Shown: positions 1 to 6,367, counted from the stretch's first letter. The stretch is DNA of 7,774 nt from Anaerolineaceae bacterium UBA5838 (GCA_002432795.1 DJGU01000131.1:1-7774), one strand, 5' to 3'. Notes: generated from the sequence alone by a model not told the origin. Program-made: numbers and translations.

Positions 1-405
1 TGAAAATCTGTTTACCAGCATGTGAATAAGAATCACACCCACAAGCCAAGCGACCAACCCCACGACCAAAACTGGCAGTGTGACCATAGAGAGGTTAAAT
101 CCCCAGATATACATAAGCTGGGCAACCGAAAAGGCTCCCATGCCAACCAAGAACCAACGCGTGCCCCTGGGCATCAGAAAAATATCGCCAAGCAAAGAAA
201 AGACCAGGCCGAGCAGGAATGGCAGCCGCGTCGGGGTGATAGGCACTCGCAAAACCAAGAACAGGATCAAACCCAACAACACAATAGGTTTTGTGACGTA
301 ATAAGGGATCATCCGCATTTGCCAGGCTGAGACCCAGTTGATCAGGCTCACAAAAGCGATTCCCACTACCGGGAGCACACGGATTATTTCTGCCAAGTTA
401 GCCAC
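1..405 (-). CDS. YhhN/TMEM86-family integral membrane protein (lysoplasmalogenase-like), C-terminus cut by window edge
   Basis: An open frame runs from a GTG at 405-403 to the left window edge (135 codons, no stop). It is strongly hydrophobic, with several predicted membrane helices. It contains the family-like stretch GLVFSLLGDIFLMP followed by RWFLVGMGAFSVAQLMYIW, which matches the YhhN pattern of a helix with Leu-Gly-Asp and then a helix with Gly-x-x-x-Phe. YhhN/TMEM86 proteins usually have about 200 or more residues, so perhaps a third is missing here. Eukaryotic TMEM86B hydrolyses the vinyl-ether bond of lysoplasmalogens; the bacterial role is less certain. The GTG start overlaps the end of era by 8 bases, and neither it nor a TTG at 396-394 has a strong ribosome binding site, so the start is uncertain and probably depends on coupling to era. 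It is the third gene of the ogt-era operon. The family call is from recognised motifs, not from a search. Confidence 0.75.
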   Translation of the reverse strand, partial: MANLAEIIRVLPVVGIAFVSLINWVSAWQMRMIPYYVTKPIVLLGLILFLVLRVPITPTRLPFLLGLVFSLLGDIFLMPRGTRWFLVGMGAFSVAQLMYIWGFNLSMVTLPVLVVGLVAWLVGVILIHMLVNRFS

Positions 406-1312
406 CCGAGAGGCCAATTTGTTTCAGAAATGCCTGATCGTTCTTCCAATCTTTTTGTACTTTGACCACCAATTCCAGGAAGACATTTTGCCCGGTAACG
501 CGTTCCAGTTCCTCGCGCGCTTTGGTGCCAATTTCCCGGATCATCTGGCCCTTTCGCCCGATTACGATCCCTTTTTGGCTCTCGCGTTCCACATAGATTG
601 TCGCGTCGATGTAGAGTGTGCCATTTTCACGCTCTTTGTATGATTGCACCTGTGTGGCAATCGAGTAGGGCATTTCCTCGGCCAACATATCCATGCAGAC
701 TGCCCGGATCATCTCTGCCGCGATATCCCGCTCGTAATCTTCTGTTATTTGTTCTTCCGGAAAATATTGCGGACCCAGCGGAAGCAAGCCAACAATCTCC
801 TGCAGCATCGTTTTTACCCCTGACCCATCCAACGCGGAGATTTGCAGTGTGCGTGCCTGCGGGAGTTTTTCGCGGTATAAGGAAGAAAGTTGTGCAAAAG
901 TGGATTTGTTCAGGCGGTCCGCCTTATTGAAAACGACCAACACAGGCTGCTGCGTTCTCGAAGCCTGGATTGCGTCCAAGAGTTTCTCATCCATCATTTC
1001 AGCTGGATTACTGGCATCAACCAGAAGCACTAAAAGGTCCGAGTCGTTCAGTGCAAATTGCACTTCTGAATTGATCGATTTGGCGAGCTTGTCCTTGGCG
1101 TCCGTAAGACCGGGTGTATCGACGAAAATGATCTGATAATCCTTGGCGGTGAGGATACCCAACTGGCGCCTGCGGGTGGTCTGCGGTTTGGCAGAGATGC
1201 CCGCAATCGGCTGCCCCAAAAGGCGGTTGAGCAAGGTGCTCTTGCCCACGTTTGGTTTGCCGATTAGTGCTACAAAACCTGAGCGAAATTCTGATTCCTG
1301 ATTATTTTCCAT
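398..1312 (-). CDS. era: GTPase Era, ribosome small-subunit assembly factor
   Basis: Era is a membrane-associated GTPase that binds the 3' end of 16S rRNA and helps 30S subunit maturation. The 304-residue protein has the normal family length. GTPase motifs are all present: GKPNVGKST at residues 18-26 (P-loop), TTRRR at 45-49 (switch I), DTPG at 65-68, NKAD at 129-132 and SAL at 159-161. The C-terminal KH domain follows, with VIGRKG at 250-255 and a helix leading to the end. An ATG at 1312 is chosen because GGGAG lies 5 bases upstream; an adjacent in-frame GTG at 1315 would be only 2 bases from that site. The start overlaps the end of the upstream alkyltransferase gene by 11 bases, and the stop overlaps the start of the downstream YhhN-family gene, so the three form one operon. 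No key residue appears to be missing. Confidence 0.97.
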   Translation of the reverse strand: MENNQESEFRSGFVALIGKPNVGKSTLLNRLLGQPIAGISAKPQTTRRRQLGILTAKDYQIIFVDTPGLTDAKDKLAKSINSEVQFALNDSDLLVLLVDASNPAEMMDEKLLDAIQASRTQQPVLVVFNKADRLNKSTFAQLSSLYREKLPQARTLQISALDGSGVKTMLQEIVGLLPLGPQYFPEEQITEDYERDIAAEMIRAVCMDMLAEEMPYSIATQVQSYKERENGTLYIDATIYVERESQKGIVIGRKGQMIREIGTKAREELERVTGQNVFLELVVKVQKDWKNDQAFLKQIGLSGG

Positions 1313-1820
1313 CACAACTCCCTTTGAGGCTCACTTTGCCTCTGATAATTTTGTGTTCTTCGTGGCGGAGAAGCCAGGCTTTAGTGTCCAGCCCTCCAGG
1401 CGCAGAATACCCATGCAGACTTCGGTCTGATCCGATCTCCCTATGGCAGGGTACCACAATTAGCCAGGGATTGCTGCCAACTGCTGCCCCAACTGCCTGC
1501 GCAGCGCCAGGCTTGCCGACAATTTTCGCAATTTCACCATAGGTTTTCAAATCACCAAAAGGAATACCTGCTACAACCTGCAAGACATCCCGCCGAAAGC
1601 CCGCGATGCTGCTCCAAGCCAAAGGCAGCAAAAAGTCCTGTGTTCTGCCGTCAAAATAAGCCTGCAATTGCTGTGAGGCATCATTTAGCAGAGAAGACTG
1701 GTTCGATTCCATCGGTGCAGGCGAATTAGCCAAAGTAATACTGGTTAATTCGCCGGCACGGGCTTCAATCCGCAGCCAGCCGATGGGGGTTTTTAGATTT
1801 ATTCCTTCAATTAGGGCCAT
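1302..1820 (-). CDS. ogt: Methylated-DNA--[protein]-cysteine S-methyltransferase (O6-alkylguanine-DNA alkyltransferase)
   Basis: This suicidal repair protein moves the alkyl group from O6-alkylguanine in DNA to its own cysteine. The active-site motif is IVVPCHRE at residues 121-128, with Cys125 as acceptor. Also present are TYGEIAK at 93-99 (the usual helix-turn-helix region with Tyr94), the SNPW segment at 116-119 and the GYSAPGGLDTKAWLLRHE C-terminal region from 137. The DNA-contacting arginine finger of the family (in the usual ARAVG motif) appears here as Gln108 (AAQAVG). With the ATG at 1820 the protein has 172 residues, a normal length. That start is preceded by AAGG five bases away; an upstream in-frame ATG at 1868 would add 16 residues but has no visible ribosome binding site. 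It is first in the operon with era and the YhhN-family gene. The N-terminal domain is poorly conserved, as is common. Alkyltransferase-like proteins lacking the cysteine are excluded. Confidence 0.93.
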   Translation of the reverse strand: MALIEGINLKTPIGWLRIEARAGELTSITLANSPAPMESNQSSLLNDASQQLQAYFDGRTQDFLLPLAWSSIAGFRRDVLQVVAGIPFGDLKTYGEIAKIVGKPGAAQAVGAAVGSNPWLIVVPCHREIGSDRSLHGYSAPGGLDTKAWLLRHEEHKIIRGKVSLKGSCDGK

Positions 1821-1838
1821 TTTTACCTTAATCTCAAT

Positions 1839-1868
1839 ATCGTAGGGTAATCGTAGGTTAATCATCAA
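1839..1868 (-). promoter_or_regulatory. Candidate promoter of the ogt-era operon
   Basis: On the minus strand TTGATG (1868-1863) and TACGAT (1844-1839) are separated by 18 bases, each matching four of six consensus positions. Transcription would begin about 10-15 bases before the AAGG and ATG at 1820. It agrees with the shorter ogt start, because it lies inside the longer reading frame. The match is weak and this is only a suggestion. Confidence 0.2.
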
Positions 1869-1939
1869 GCTATTTGCTAATGTTTATTGTAATATAGACT
1901 TTGAAAGGGCGACTTCTCTTCTTCTTCTCCTCCTTAAAT

Positions 1940-1972
1940 ACTAATGCCGTGGTCGGCGTCCACGGCATTAGT
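1940..1972. repeat. Perfect 13-bp inverted repeat between the divergent ogt and phosphoribosyltransferase genes
   Basis: The arms ACTAATGCCGTGG (1940-1952) and CCACGGCATTAGT (1960-1972) are exact reverse complements, with a 7-base loop. Neither side has a run of T, so it does not look like an ordinary intrinsic terminator, and both flanking genes point away from it, so termination is not needed there. An operator for a dimeric regulator or a cruciform is possible. A pyrimidine-only run (1913-1935) lies just to its left. Confidence 0.75.
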
Positions 1973-2014
1973 TGCTTTAATCCCCAAAAATAGTTTTTTA
2001 AAGCCAGATTGTAC

Positions 2015-2050
2015 TAAAATCTAATGGATTATTATTTTAAAGGAGATAGG
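2015..2050 (+). promoter_or_regulatory. Candidate -10 box and ribosome binding site of the phosphoribosyltransferase gene
   Basis: TAAAAT at 2015-2020 resembles a -10 box, but no good -35 is seen upstream, only a T-rich stretch near 1994-1999. AAAGGAG at 2039-2045 stands 5 bases before the ATG at 2051. It decides the start in favour of this ATG over the in-frame ATG at 2024, which lies only 3 bases after the -10 box. Confidence 0.4.
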
Positions 2051-2602
2051 ATGGAAGACAGAGAAATCTATTCAATCGACATTGCAGGCATTAGGCGCGA
2101 CTTGCGGCTTTTTGAGGTCAAGCCGGGCATGCGGATTGCGATCTTAAATATTCTTGGGGATGTGGAATTGGTAAGTGCCTGCGCAAGCGCTCTGGCCGAA
2201 AAACTGGCAGACATCCCTTATGATGTGATCTTGACTGCCGAAGCCAAGAGCATTCCAATCGCCCACGAGCTTTCAAAAGTCACTCAGAAACCCTATGTAG
2301 TGCTGCGCAAAGAGTACAAACCCTACATGGGCGAGGCTCTAAAAGCAGAGACACTATCTATTACAACCGGCAAAACCCAAAACCTATTTTTGGACGAGAA
2401 GGACATCGCACTCTTGAAGGATAAGCAGGTCATACTTCTGGATGATGTCATCAGCACCGGTTCCACCCTACAGGGCATGCACCTGGTGGCAGAAAAAGCT
2501 GGCGGCAAGGTAAGCGCTGAAGCGGCTATTCTGACTGAGGGGGATCGCGCTGAGTGGCGGCAGGTCATCGCCCTGGGGCATCTGCCGATTTTTTACAACT
2601 AA
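2051..2602 (+). CDS. Phosphoribosyltransferase, adenine phosphoribosyltransferase-like
   Basis: The 183-residue protein is a type I phosphoribosyltransferase (PRTase fold). The PRPP-binding loop VILLDDVISTGSTL occupies residues 127-140, with paired Asp131-Asp132 and the STGST phosphate loop. Upstream are AEAKSIP (63-69) and the flexible-loop region LRKEYKPYMG (85-94), followed by SITTGKTQNL, an order like that of adenine and xanthine phosphoribosyltransferases. Such enzymes salvage a purine base with PRPP to a nucleoside monophosphate in the cytoplasm. The base specificity cannot be proven from sequence, so no gene symbol is given; apt is the first guess. The length is typical. A DinB-fold gene follows after 3 bases, so they are probably cotranscribed, although no functional link is obvious. 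Confidence 0.88.
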   Translation: MEDREIYSIDIAGIRRDLRLFEVKPGMRIAILNILGDVELVSACASALAEKLADIPYDVILTAEAKSIPIAHELSKVTQKPYVVLRKEYKPYMGEALKAETLSITTGKTQNLFLDEKDIALLKDKQVILLDDVISTGSTLQGMHLVAEKAGGKVSAEAAILTEGDRAEWRQVIALGHLPIFYN

Positions 2603-2605
2603 GTC

Positions 2606-3295
2606 ATGACCTTAATCCAAATCGGAATCGAACGCAACGTGGAAGGTCGCACGCTTGCCTGGGCGCTTGACTATCCGGGCGTATTCACGTATGGCGCAGA
2701 CGATGCTGAAGCATTAATTCGCATGCCGCGCCAGATACTGACCTTCGAAAGCTGGCTTAATCTTCATACCGACCAGCCTTGGGTGCAAATTGAAGGACTG
2801 GACATGCATGTTGAAGAGACCTTTGAGGTCTTTCCGGTTGAGGTTGACGGAAGCACTCATGAGGTAAATGCATTCTTCCGTTCAGACCTGGTTCCATTGA
2901 GTGAAGAGGAAATCAGACGAGCTATTTGTATTTATAACTGGCAGCGAGAGGAGCTGCTGGCGGGAGTAGAAACGCTTCCGGCCGAGATGCTCAAGCGCGC
3001 ATTTGAAGGGCAGCGCTGGACATTTGAGGGCATCCTGAAGCATATCGCCCGGGTTGAGCCATGGTACTTTTCGCGCCTGGGGTTTGAGATCCCAAAGCAT
3101 GATCAAAACGGTGATGCCATCCAACTGCTCGATGCCAGCGCTAAAATGACGAACCACTATTTGCCGGAACTTGTTGGTTTCGACACAGTTTTTGAACATC
3201 AACAGGAAAAATGGAGCGCGCGCAAGCTCGTGCGGCGCTTGCTGTGGCATCAGCGTGATCACATCGACCATATCCGGGAACTGGCATTGGGTTAG
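2606..3295 (+). CDS. DinB-fold (DinB/YfiT-like) protein with a HicB-like N-terminal region
   Basis: The 229-residue protein has two parts. The C-terminal part, from about residue 98, looks like a four-helix DinB/YfiT bundle, with possible metal ligands His146 (in LKHIARVEPWY) and the HxxxH pair His215 and His219 (WHQRDHIDH). These are in the expected positions for a divalent-metal site, but the reaction is unknown; DinB-fold enzymes include thiol-dependent transferases and hydrolases. The N-terminal part, residues 5-45, with RTLAWALDYPGVFTYGADDAEAL, resembles the strand-Pro-Gly-helix of HicB-type folds, which is inferred only from the pattern. The start is the ATG 3 bases after the preceding stop. 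It has no clear ribosome binding site, which suggests coupling to the phosphoribosyltransferase gene. No membrane segment or signal peptide is visible. The precise function is unknown. Confidence 0.75.
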   Translation: MTLIQIGIERNVEGRTLAWALDYPGVFTYGADDAEALIRMPRQILTFESWLNLHTDQPWVQIEGLDMHVEETFEVFPVEVDGSTHEVNAFFRSDLVPLSEEEIRRAICIYNWQREELLAGVETLPAEMLKRAFEGQRWTFEGILKHIARVEPWYFSRLGFEIPKHDQNGDAIQLLDASAKMTNHYLPELVGFDTVFEHQQEKWSARKLVRRLLWHQRDHIDHIRELALG

Positions 3296-3342
3296 TTGCA
3301 TAGACACAGGGCGAGTTAGTACGCTTGGGATGACACGCCGCT

Positions 3343-3518
3343 TGTCATTGCGAGACCTTTGCCAGGAAAATGTTATTGTTGCACCAAGCAATAATTTGGC
3401 AAAGGTCGTGGCAATCTCAAATGTGTGTGTTCAGACAAAAATGAGCGCTTACAAATGTAATGAATAGTGTGCTCTATTAGCAGTGTAGATTGCTTCACAA
3501 AAGAAGTTCGCAATGACA
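3343..3518. repeat. Facing pair of REP-like palindromic units (non-coding MITE/BIME-like element)
   Basis: The ends are exact 11-base inverted repeats, TGTCATTGCGA (3343-3353) and TCGCAATGACA (3508-3518). Just inside are GCAATCT (3411-3417) and its complement AGATTGC (3487-3493). The left unit folds further: GACCTTTGCCA (3354-3364) pairs perfectly with TGGCAAAGGTC (3397-3407), and ATTGTTGC pairs with GCAATAAT inside that, with one G-T pair. The right unit has CTTC facing GAAG around a 6-base loop. The CATTGCGAG and GCAATCTC words are of a kind I recognise as dispersed in many bacterial genomes, but the copy number here cannot be seen. No transposase and no evident target duplication lie around it. 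Confidence 0.65.
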
Positions 3519-3529
3519 GAAAAACATCG

Positions 3530-3585
3530 AACGGGACACCCTATCCGCTTTGCTGTCAGGGCAGGGTTCGTTCCCTACAAAAAAT
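3530..3585. repeat. Imperfect inverted repeat, possible second dispersed element
   Basis: GAACGGGACACCC near its left end is partly complementary to GGGTTCGTTCCC near its right end, around a middle containing a GC-rich stretch. The symmetry is imperfect and no exact boundary can be set. It begins about 12 bases after the REP-like pair. It may be an unrelated repeat or chance symmetry. Confidence 0.3.
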
Positions 3586-3601
3586 TGCCAATTCCCGCCT
3601 T

Positions 3602-3640
3602 AAACTAAAACAGCCGCCTCACCTGCGGCTGTCTTAGTTT
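3602..3640 (+). terminator. Strong hairpin, probable (bidirectional-type) terminator after the DinB-fold gene
   Basis: AAACTAAAACAGCCGC (3602-3617) and GCGGCTGTCTTAGTTT (3625-3640) pair over 16 positions with one mismatch, closing a 7-base loop. The GC-rich core of 8 bp is followed by a T-rich but not continuous tail on the plus strand and a somewhat better TTTTAGTTT tail on the minus strand. Because both flanking operons run on the plus strand, it would separate the phosphoribosyltransferase transcript from the dnaX operon. The distance of about 300 bases from the stop at 3295 is unusual. Confidence 0.55.
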
Positions 3641-3909
3641 CGATCAAAAAAGTGTTTTGTCACAATCCGATCCTGTCCGTGCAATTTGAAAGGAGAGAAA
3701 CAATTGTTGCACGAACTGTAATATACTAACCCGCGTTAGTTAACTCCATATAAAAGAAATGTTAGCAGTTTGTTAAATTTCTTTTTCTTTTCGATTAAGC
3801 AAAACCTGCCCCACCCCTCCACCTCTATTCCCTGTTTTCAAGCCTGAGTTCATCCAATAATCAAGCGCGTCCTGTGGGCTTTTATGCTATTATTAGGGAG
3901 GTTTGCACA

Positions 3910-4416
3910 ATGAAATTTTTGAAAAAGACTCTCCCATTTATTCTGCTTAACGTATTTGTTACAGCTGCAACATTGCTGACTGTGCTCTACTTCTGGCAGC
4001 AAAAAAACCCGATGCCGAACGCAGAACCCACCCAGCCAATCATCACCCCTATCCAGGGTGTGCAATTTCCCTCCTTAAGCAAGCCAACCATGCAAATCCT
4101 GGAAGACCGCCTGCTGCGCATTGAAGGCGTTTTTGGTGCTGGCGACATCCAGGTGGAATACATCCTTTTGCGCAACCCGAGCGAAAGCGCTGTGGACCTT
4201 GCCGGCTGGCGGATTGTCTCAGATGGCGGTCGGAATTATCGCTTCCCCAATCTGACGCTCTACCCTAATGGCGCAGTCAGCATCTACACCGGTCCAGGCA
4301 CTGATACTGTCACTGAACTGCACTGGAATTCTGATGCCGCACTGTGGGCGAGCGGCGACCTTCTGACCCTGTTCGACAGCCAGGGCAATGAACACACCCA
4401 ATTCACGGTACCTTAA
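3910..4416 (+). CDS. Membrane-anchored lamin-tail-domain (LTD) protein
   Basis: The 168-residue protein starts at the ATG at 3910, preceded by GGGAGG with an 8-base spacer. An N-terminal KK-then-hydrophobic segment (about residues 8-29, rich in Leu, Phe and Val, no lipobox Cys) is a likely signal anchor or uncleaved signal. A Pro-rich linker follows (residues 34-58). From about 65 to 167 there is a lamin-tail-type immunoglobulin fold: EYILLRNPSESAVDLAGWRIVSD, then YRFPNLTLYPNGAVSIYTG and a last strand LLTLFDSQGNEHTQF. The LTD fold occurs in nuclear lamins and in many secreted bacterial proteins, often as a DNA or surface binding module, so the domain would be outside the cytoplasmic membrane. 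The stop is 12 bases before the dnaX ATG, so it is probably first in the operon. The role in this context is unknown. Confidence 0.82.
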   Translation: MKFLKKTLPFILLNVFVTAATLLTVLYFWQQKNPMPNAEPTQPIITPIQGVQFPSLSKPTMQILEDRLLRIEGVFGAGDIQVEYILLRNPSESAVDLAGWRIVSDGGRNYRFPNLTLYPNGAVSIYTGPGTDTVTELHWNSDAALWASGDLLTLFDSQGNEHTQFTVP

Positions 4417-4428
4417 AGGAAACTCACC

Positions 4429-6021
4429 ATGTCTCAGGCACTCTACCGCACCTGGCGACCCGCCCTCTGGGACGAGGTCGTTGGTCAGGACCACATCGTT
4501 CAGACACTCAAAAACGCGATCGCGACCGACCGCGTTGGGCATGCTTATCTCTTTGCCGGACCCAAAGGCACAGGCAAAACCACCAGCGCGCGTCTGCTGG
4601 CAAAAGGGGTCAACTGCCTGGAGGAATCGCTCGAAAAACGTCCTTGCAACCACTGCGCGAACTGCCTTGCGGTCAACGATGGTCGTTTCCTGGACCTGAT
4701 CGAGATTGACGCCGCCTCCAATACCAGCGTGGATGATGTTCGCGAGCTGCGCGACAAGATCAATTTTGCCCCCTCCCAGGGTCGCTTCAAGGTCTACATC
4801 ATCGATGAAGTTCACATGCTTTCCACCTCGGCTTTCAACGCCCTCTTGAAGACGCTGGAAGAACCCCCATCCCATGTGATCTTTATCCTTTGCACCACCG
4901 AAATCCACAAAATCCCTGCCACGGTGCTCTCGCGCTGTCAGCGTCATGAATTCCGCCGCATCCCGGTGCCAGTCATTGTTCAGAAGCTCAAGGAACTTTG
5001 CAAACAGGAAAAAATTAAAATCGATGATGACGCCCTGACCCTGATAGCTCGCCAGGCTACTGGCTCATTGCGCGACGCGATTTCGATGGTGGACCAGCTT
5101 TCATCAATCTCGAAGAAAATTACCCTATCAATTACCCAGGACGTCCTGGGTACTGCCACAAATCAAGCTGTGATCGACCTGGTGGAAGCCAGCCTGACAG
5201 GTTCCAGCGGCAAAGGGCTCGAAATCATTTACCAGGCGCTCGATAGCGGCGCGGATCCGCGTCAGTTTGCCCGCCAGGTGGTGGATTACCTGCGAAACTT
5301 GCTGGTGATAAAGATGGAAGCTGGCAAACAGCTTGAACTCACACCTGAGGTGCGCGCTACTATGGAAGAACACGCCGCCCGCTTCAGCTTGAACCAGCTG
5401 GTCAGCATGATCCAGGCTTTCACCAATGCAGCCATTGAGCTGAAGGCCAATTGGCACCCCGGCCTTGGGCTTGAACTCGCCTATGCGGAAGCTCTGGCAC
5501 CTGACGTCTCGCCTCCAACTGCAACGTCCCCTCAACCAGAGCCTGAGAAAGCCCAATCGAAGCCAAATCCTAAGGCAAAGGTGATTTCTGCCACAACGGA
5601 GCCTGCCCCAAAACCAGCCGCGGCAGAACAACTCACACCGATTAATGCACCCCTGACCCTGGATCTGGTTCAGGAGCACTGGGATTCGCTCAAACGGGCT
5701 GTAAAGACCCGCAACACCGTCACCAGCGCTCTCCTGAATTCCTCCCGCTTAATTGATGTGGATGGCAGCACGATTGTGATTAACTTTAGCAGCGACCTGC
5801 TGCGCGACAAGATGGCTGATGAGCAAAACAGCCGCATGGTCTGTTCGGTGATGTCAAAATACTTTGGGCAGGATGTACGCTTGCTTTGCACCACTGGTGA
5901 ACACGATGCTGTGCCCCGTTCAAGCACCAATGGGGGTATGCAGCAAGTGGAAGAAACGATAAAAAAATTAGGCGGAGAACTCCGCGAAATACCAAGTGAT
6001 TACTCTGTAAAGGATGAATAA
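4429..6021 (+). CDS. dnaX: DNA polymerase III subunit tau/gamma, clamp-loader ATPase
   Basis: DnaX is the motor of the clamp loader, which opens and places the sliding clamp with ATP and tethers polymerase cores. Residues 1-230 carry Walker A GPKGTGKT (44-51), a zinc site with Cys63, Cys73, Cys76 and Cys79, Walker B IIDEVH (124-129), sensor 1 CTTE (155-158), the arginine finger SRC (168-170) and sensor 2 GSLRDA (212-217). Domain III follows to about 355. Then comes a Pro/Ala/Lys-rich linker (about 358-402) and a C-terminal domain from 405 with TLDLVQEHWDSLKRAV that is likely the tau tail. The length, 530 residues, suits a full tau-like product. The ATG at 4429 has AAAGGA eight bases upstream. 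The frame ends at TAA whose last A starts the ybaB ATG, giving coupled translation. A seven-A run (5961-5967) lies only about 18 codons before the stop, so it would not generate a useful shorter gamma. Confidence 0.97.
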   Translation: MSQALYRTWRPALWDEVVGQDHIVQTLKNAIATDRVGHAYLFAGPKGTGKTTSARLLAKGVNCLEESLEKRPCNHCANCLAVNDGRFLDLIEIDAASNTSVDDVRELRDKINFAPSQGRFKVYIIDEVHMLSTSAFNALLKTLEEPPSHVIFILCTTEIHKIPATVLSRCQRHEFRRIPVPVIVQKLKELCKQEKIKIDDDALTLIARQATGSLRDAISMVDQLSSISKKITLSITQDVLGTATNQAVIDLVEASLTGSSGKGLEIIYQALDSGADPRQFARQVVDYLRNLLVIKMEAGKQLELTPEVRATMEEHAARFSLNQLVSMIQAFTNAAIELKANWHPGLGLELAYAEALAPDVSPPTATSPQPEPEKAQSKPNPKAKVISATTEPAPKPAAAEQLTPINAPLTLDLVQEHWDSLKRAVKTRNTVTSALLNSSRLIDVDGSTIVINFSSDLLRDKMADEQNSRMVCSVMSKYFGQDVRLLCTTGEHDAVPRSSTNGGMQQVEETIKKLGGELREIPSDYSVKDE

Positions 6022-6362
6022 TGGCAAAAGGATTTAACGCACGCCCCAGCGCATCTGGCGGCAATATGATGTCCCAACTGGCCAAACTGCAGGAGCAGAT
6101 GGCTCAGGCTCAGGATGAAATCGCAAATGAGACCGTCACTGAAACTTCAGGCGGCGGCGCAGTTGCAGTAACAATGACCGGCGACCAGCAGTGCAAGTCT
6201 GTCAAAATCGATCCCGATCTGCTGGCTGACGGAGACGCAGAAATGCTTGAAGACATGTTGCTGGCAGCCGTCAACAAAGCGCTTGAAAGTTCCCGCAAGC
6301 TATCGGAAGAGAAGATGGCGCCTTTCACCAACATGCTCTCCGGTTTCGGCATGGGTCGTTAG
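6021..6362 (+). CDS. ybaB: YbaB/EbfC-family nucleoid-associated protein
   Basis: YbaB/EbfC proteins form homodimers that bind DNA and associate with the nucleoid; the gene is usually between dnaX and recR, as here. The 113-residue frame has the family layout: a flexible Ser/Gly-rich beginning, the helix LAKLQEQMAQAQDEIA (20-35), a strand region ETSGGGAVAVTMTGDQQCKSVKI (41-63) ending in IDPDLL, then helices LEDMLLAAVNKALESSRK and a short Gly-Met tail. The ATG at 6021 shares its A with the dnaX stop, and AAAGGA stands seven bases before it. The family is strongly indicated; the gene symbol follows the operon context. No odd feature is visible. Confidence 0.93.
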   Translation: MAKGFNARPSASGGNMMSQLAKLQEQMAQAQDEIANETVTETSGGGAVAVTMTGDQQCKSVKIDPDLLADGDAEMLEDMLLAAVNKALESSRKLSEEKMAPFTNMLSGFGMGR

Positions 6363-6367
6363 CAAGA

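Larger units (their letters stand above)
3296..3909. other. Gene-free interval of about 610 bases between the two plus-strand operons
   Basis: No frame here gives a recognisable protein; the short open frames are interrupted or run through palindromes. The interval contains a facing pair of REP-like palindromes (3343-3518), another imperfect palindromic block (about 3530-3585), a terminator-like hairpin (3602-3640), and an AT-rich stretch with smaller inverted repeats (3679-3785). The base composition is lower in G+C after about 3640 than in the flanking genes. Confidence 0.7.

Noticed and set aside
22..330. Plus-strand open frame across the left edge.
   Set aside because: The protein is very polar and low in hydrophobic residues, without any recognisable motif. 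The minus strand of the same DNA encodes a clear YhhN-family membrane protein.
1913..1935. Pyrimidine-only run with AAGGAGG on the minus strand as a ribosome binding site for a hidden small gene.
   Set aside because: No start codon at a usable distance and no open frame follow it.
2882..3391. Minus-strand open frame opposite the DinB-fold gene.
   Set aside because: It is a shadow of the plus-strand gene, has no recognisable domain, and starts inside the REP-like element.
3689..3721. AAAGGAG followed by TTG as a small gene.
   Set aside because: It would be only five codons long, and the ribosome-site-like sequence lies inside an inverted repeat.
3885..3901. Extended -10 (TG-C-TATTAT) as the promoter of the LTD gene.
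   Set aside because: A start about seven bases downstream would remove the GGGAGG ribosome binding site that decides the gene start, so it is unlikely to be the main promoter.
5961..5967. Run of seven A in dnaX as a possible programmed frameshift or slippage site for making gamma.
   Set aside because: It lies at codons 511-513 of 530, after all domains, so a shift would hardly shorten the product. I saw no other good slippery heptamer with a following stem in the middle of the gene.
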